Below are positions 60,002 to 64,000 of a stretch of 64,000 nucleotides of DNA, in pieces (within the stretch, counting starts at the first letter, position 1; every line of letters begins with the position of its first letter). This stretch comes from Glaciozyma antarctica PI12. Lineage: Eukaryota > Basidiomycota > Microbotryomycetes > Kriegeriales > Camptobasidiaceae. A model generated the notes under the pieces. That model was not told where the DNA came from. It searched no databases and worked only from the letters and a program-made list of their open reading frames with translations. A program made the translations under genes and the position numbers. The stretch lies in assembly GCA_002917775.1 (NCBI GenBank), contig KZ627153.1, positions 420,005-484,004 of the forward strand. The letters are read 5' to 3'.

Positions 60002-63000
60002 TCAAGCTATGCAATGCAAATACGAACGACCAAAACAATAAGCTACGCGAAGGAAGTCCCCTGGAAGCGATACTGCCACCTTTCCTAATTGCCGAATCGC
60101 CGAAACCGCAAAATCAAAGTACCCCCCGACATGCTCCTCATTGACCTCCTGCCTGCGCCTCTTCCTCTCCTCGATTTTCCCAAGCACGTCAGAGAAGCTT
60201 CGTCGGAGTTTTTCGAGGTCGCCTGCGCCGATACGCATGTCGGCGGTGGGAGTGAGGGAGGGAAGGACGGCGAGCTGCAGCGAGGTTAGTTCTGAGGATG
60301 TGCGAGGGGAGGGAAGGACGAACGGCGTCTTCGTACGCGACGGTGACGGTAATTGAATCGTGCGGCTCGGGGTTGTCGTCGGTGGGCGCGTCCTCGATCA
60401 GGAGGTGGAAGACGTAGTCGAGCTTGACCTTGCCGTGGTCGAGGCACGTTTTGAGCTGAGGCTCGAGACTGCGGTCATAAGGAACATCAGCGATGATGCG
60501 CAGAGAAGAGCGAGAACGTACATCGTGTGACAGTCAGGACAGCTCGCGCGAACCCAATCCTCCAGCCTCGCAGGAAGATAGTCGATGATTCTTCCGCGAA
60601 GTCGCCAGCAGCCATCGACGTTGTTGTTCGGGTCAAGAACCCAAGCCATCGGGACTCGCTTCTGCTCCAAAAAGTTGCAGACGACGCCTGGCGAAGTGCG
60701 AGAAGGTTCAGCGAAGCGCGTCGTTGAGCGAAGAGAGGACGTACCGTGGTTGAACGTCTCCACTACAGGCGCAGCGACGGCGACAGCGACGGCGGAAGGA
60801 GGCGGGCGAAAGTTGGGAGCGACCGCGACTGGAAAGTCCTGTCCAGCGTCTCCGCCCTCGACTCCTCCTTGCGACTCCCAGTACTCGACCCTCCGACTGC
60901 ACAGCGAGAAGGCATGAGCGATATCGTCACAGAGAACTGGATGATGAGAGCGCACGCATGAAGCTTAGCGATGTGCGTTGACCACTGAGGATGATCGCGC
61001 CGAATGACAGTCACGTCGCGCTTGTCGGGGAACCTGGGATCCTCGACCATCGTTCCTACGAGGAAGCCGTTGCCGTCCTTCTTGATGCGCACGTTGTTGA
61101 GGTGGACGAGCTTCCCTGGAGTGAAATTGGGATCCTTGGCCGGCTCTCCCTGCTTGTCGAAGAGCGAGATTTGGATTTGGCGCTGACCGGCGACTTGGGC
61201 GGTCCCGTTCGGCTGCTGAGATTCGTAGATGAGGCCGTCTGGGTTCGAGGAGTAGTCCGAGACGTAAAGCTCGACAGCGCGGCGGTTCTCGTACGTCCTA
61301 ATCACCTGAACGACGAGCGAGGGCCGTCAGCAATCGGTAGGGTAGGGTCAAGGCGAGAACGCACCTCGGCAATCATGTCGACGAACGTATCCTCCTCGCA
61401 ATCCTCCCACAGTGTCATCTGCCTCCCTCGTCCTGACTTCCTGTTGGCCCAAACGTCCGCACTCCTCTCCGCCGCACTGCGCATATCCTTCTCCCCCTCG
61501 TCGACATTCTTGTTCTCGTCGAGCGCGATCCTCGACTGTTCCCGCTGGTACCACTCGGCGACTCGAGTGGCGTACTCGATCTCGTCGGTCCCGTACGGCG
61601 CCTGCGCACGAGCAGCATAGGACTTGGGACGAACGGTCTTGGCGAGGAGGTCGGCGGCCTTGAAGACGGCGAAGGAGTAGTTTCGTTTGTAGCCAATAAG
61701 CTGCTGCGGCTTGTCTGCTTTCCGCTGTCGATACCGGCGTCAACAGTTGGGCAAAGGTGGGGAGGAGAAAAAAAGATCGCACGTTCATCTTGACGAGGAG
61801 AATGGCATCGCCGTCTTCGAGGTGCGGAAGCTCCGTCTCGTTGGGGGAGAAGAATACGGCCGAGATGAATTCGGTGGTGGAAGCGCCGGAGGGGTCGTAG
61901 AGCTGAAGAGTTGTCGTCCAGTCTGCGATTCGGGAATGTCAGCTCGCGCTCCATTTCCTCTTCGAAAAGCCGACTCACCGCCGGACTTGGACCTCGGCGC
62001 TAGTCCAGGAGGCGTCTTGACCGCAGCCAAAGCGATAACGCTCTGCCCCCCTCCGTTCCCCAGCTCCGCCAACGAAGAGTACGCCGTGATGGCCGTCTGC
62101 GCAAGACATCAGCTCCGTCCTCCAGCGTCCAGACGCAACAAGCTCACCTTGAGTCCCCACCCCTTCCTCTCCTCTTCGTCCTTCTTCTTATGCTTGAGAG
62201 CGCGGGCTCCCTGTCCCTTCTCCTGCTGTGCCGCCCTCGCCTTCGCCTGCTGCGCCGCCTGCTCCGCGAACCTCGCCTCGGTGGCCTTCTTCTTCGCCGC
62301 CTGCTCCGAGCTCCCAGGCGCCTTCGAGAGAGCCTTGGGGGCATGTGCGGCTGCGATAGGTGCCTTGGGAAGCGCCGCCTCCGCCTCGCTCGACGCGCTC
62401 CTGTTCGCCGTCTCGTTCTCCTTTGTCGCGGAAACGCTAGCGACGACGGGGTCGGTGATGGCAACATCTTGATCTGGAGTGGGTGCGGAGGGGTCGGGAG
62501 TGGGGTTGGAGTTGGAGGAAGGGTTCGAGGAGGACTGGGAGGCGAGGGCGACGCGTTGGGGTTGAAAGGTGGGGCGGGTTTTTCCTAGTCGCGTTCTCGG
62601 GTTAGCTAACCGCACGGGGCAAGAAGCAGGGAACGCGCGTACCGTTGTGGAAGCCAAATATGAGCTGGACCTTCTCCCCGTCCTGCTCCACTGTTCCCAT
62701 CACCCCCTTCTCGTACTGAACCCTGTACTGCCGCATCTCTCCCTCCTTGCCCTTGTGCTCCTTGATCACAGCTTCCTTCCCACTAAGCGAAACGAGCGTC
62801 CCAGCCCATCCTTTCCCCAACGTCTCGCACAGCTCCTTTGCCCAAAGTCCCTTGAACTGAATGACCTTCTTCGTCCCGACGTCCCCGTCGACGGACTGGA
62901 GGACGATCGCTGCGATTCTAGTGCCGGTGTTGTAGGGGGTGAGGGCGATGATCTTGCCCTTGTAGGTCGTGGTAGCGGGGTTGGCGGCGAAGCAGCCTGG

Positions 63001-63111
63001 GAGGAGAGCTTTGAGGGGGAGACGAGTGATGCCGCCTTCTCCTGGTTTGGGGCGCTTGGCGGGAGGTTCGTCAAAGGGTGGAGGTCGCGCCTGGTTGCGA
63101 TTAGACGCCAT
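60002..63111 (-). CDS. POT1: Telomere single-strand end-binding protein Pot1-like
   Basis: ATG at 63111 (MASNRNQARPPPFDEPPAKR). First OB region: LPLKALLPGCFAANPATTTY, KGKIIALTPYNTGTRIAAIV, VIQFKGLWAKELCETLG. A second region: DWTTTLQLYDPSG, FFSPNETELPHLEDGDAILL and QLIGYKRNYSFAVFKA, the typical Pot1 DNA-binding OB pattern. A third: VIRTYENRRAVELYVSDYSS, HLNNVRIKKDGNGFLVGTM. Then CWRLRGRIIDYLPARLEDWV with SCPDCHTM. The protein ends in a charged helix (EKLRRSFSDVLGKIEERKRR) with a stop at 60002-60004. Pot1 caps the 3' telomere overhang and limits resection and telomerase. Between the first and second regions lies an insertion of more than 100 residues rich in Ala, Lys and Gln. About 12 exons. 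Confidence 0.82.
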
Positions 63112-63318
63112 CGAGAGTGGCCGGAGGAGGAGGAGGAGAGAGAAGAGAAGAGAAGCGCCCAAGTCCAACTCAAACTTCCGCCATCTCAAAGCACGTGACT
63201 CTCGACGACAACGACGACGATGGCGACGCGACCACGGCGACAACGATCCCTTCCTCTCTCTCTCTCTCTTGACTCCTCCAAAGACCGACAGCCAAACCGC
63301 ACTGCAAAATAACCCCAT

Positions 63319-64000
63319 CTACCTCCCCCTCTCCGTCACCTTGACAAACCCCTCCCCAACCCACTCGTCCCTCCTCTCCACCGTCCCCTCCCACCCTCTC
63401 TCAAAAATCCTCATCAACCCACCCACGACCGCCTCCTCCAACGCCATCCCCGGACTCGGTACGCAATACCTCGAGCAATCCCCACTCGCTCCACTCCTCA
63501 GTCCTACCCCCGCTCCACTCCCCCCGTGCGGTACGCTTTGGTCCACGAGGAGGGATGGGGAGGAGGAGATGAAGGGCGAAGAGGCGGAGGAGCCGACCAT
63601 GCCGGAACGCCAGATGGAGAGAGTCGTTTCGAGGTCGAGGAAGGGGATCCCGAAAGCGGGTAGGATGACGGTTCGGGCGAGGTGGTTCTGGAGGATCGTT
63701 TGGAGGTTAAAGAAGAGGGTATGCTTATTCGTGAGCTTTCCTGCGCGGAAGAGGAGCGTCGATAGTGTCGGCTGAGAAGTGTGGGGAGGAGGACCGTCGC
63801 CGGGCGAGTTCCAGTCCCAAGCGTCTTCTTCTTCGAGAGGGAGGGACGAGGCACCGCAGTCGGCGTGCGAGCGCCAGATACCGCGGTAGACGATCAGCTG
63901 GTCGAGAGGACTTGGTTTCGCCCTGATCGTACGGAGGGTGTCGAGCAGCTCGGGGAGCCACACCTCCTCCGTAATCCTCCTCGCCGCTGAGATCATCCGC
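63319..64000 (-). CDS. Unidentified protein, 5' part cut by window edge
   Basis: A continuous minus-strand frame enters from the right edge and stops at 63319. It reads ISAARRITEEVWLPELLDTL, SPLDQLIVYRGIWRSHADCG, TLLFRAGKLTNKHTLFFNLQ, ARTVILPAFGIPFLDLETTL and ends GFVKVTERGR. It looks like a real folded protein with helical C-terminal half; I do not recognise the family. The last 40 codons are purine-rich with GGG, GAG and AGG codons, like other 3' ends here. The start lies outside the window. Confidence 0.6.
   Translation of the reverse strand, partial: RMISAARRITEEVWLPELLDTLRTIRAKPSPLDQLIVYRGIWRSHADCGASSLPLEEEDAWDWNSPGDGPPPHTSQPTLSTLLFRAGKLTNKHTLFFNLQTILQNHLARTVILPAFGIPFLDLETTLSIWRSGMVGSSASSPFISSSPSLLVDQSVPHGGSGAGVGLRSGASGDCSRYCVPSPGMALEEAVVGGLMRIFERGWEGTVERRDEWVGEGFVKVTERGR

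Overview
The window looks like nuclear DNA from a GC-rich basidiomycete yeast, most likely in Pucciniomycotina/Microbotryomycetes (Rhodotorula, Rhodosporidium or Sporobolomyces type). The grounds are dense gene packing, many 45-100 nt introns with GTGCGT/GTGAGT/GTACGT donors and a GCTGAC or CTAAC branch site close to the CAG acceptor, and protein families typical of these fungi (Rtt109, GRASP, BZZ1, PalI/SUR7, vanillyl-alcohol oxidase, complex I subunits). The genus is an inference; the subphylum is fairly secure. I see no transposon, viral relic, CRISPR array, rRNA or convincing tRNA.

Layout. 1-6.2 kb: a membrane-anchored PC-esterase-like enzyme cut by the left edge (-), an acidic unknown protein (+), a secreted Thr-rich protein with a C-terminal anchor signal (-) and signal-peptidase subunit SPC2 (-). 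6.4-14.3 kb: a magnesium-chelatase-like protein (+), ribosomal protein genes RPS13 (-) and RPS6 (+) sharing one divergent promoter, and an atypical homeodomain factor (+). 14.6-27.1 kb: cap trimethylguanosine synthase TGS1 (-), a MYND-finger protein (+), ER mannosidase EDEM with a PA domain (-), a DHDPS-family aldolase with an altered active site (-), a glutamate-carboxypeptidase-II-like peptidase (-) and H3K56 acetyltransferase Rtt109 (+).

27.6-45.5 kb: complex I NDUFA9 (+), DEAD-box helicase Rok1 (-), a GCK-type kinase with a C-terminal 9-residue repeat (-), F-BAR/C1/SH3 protein Bzz1 (-), a peroxiredoxin-like protein (+), a secreted glycosidase-like protein (+), a small uncharacterised three-exon gene (+), a VAO-family flavoprotein oxidase (-) and a Pex22-like protein (-). 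45.8-64 kb: a FAM72-domain protein (+), the Golgi protein GRASP (+), a gamma-glutamylcyclotransferase fused to a PLP enzyme (+), NDUFA4 (-), an MFS DHA1 transporter (-), a PalI/SUR7 protein (+) followed by a degraded relative, an F-box protein (-), telomere protein Pot1 (-) and an unidentified protein cut by the right edge (-).

Most genes are housekeeping and I see no biosynthetic cluster. The points most worth checking are the fused glutathione/cysteine-type enzyme, the aldolase whose Schiff-base lysine reads as glutamate, the homeodomain that lacks Asn51, the fungal FAM72 protein, the PalI fragment, and a recurrent switch from pyrimidine-rich to purine-rich coding strand toward the 3' ends of genes. 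Several conserved genes also contain one apparent single-base frame break, which may be an assembly artefact. Gene limits below run from start codon to stop codon and include introns.
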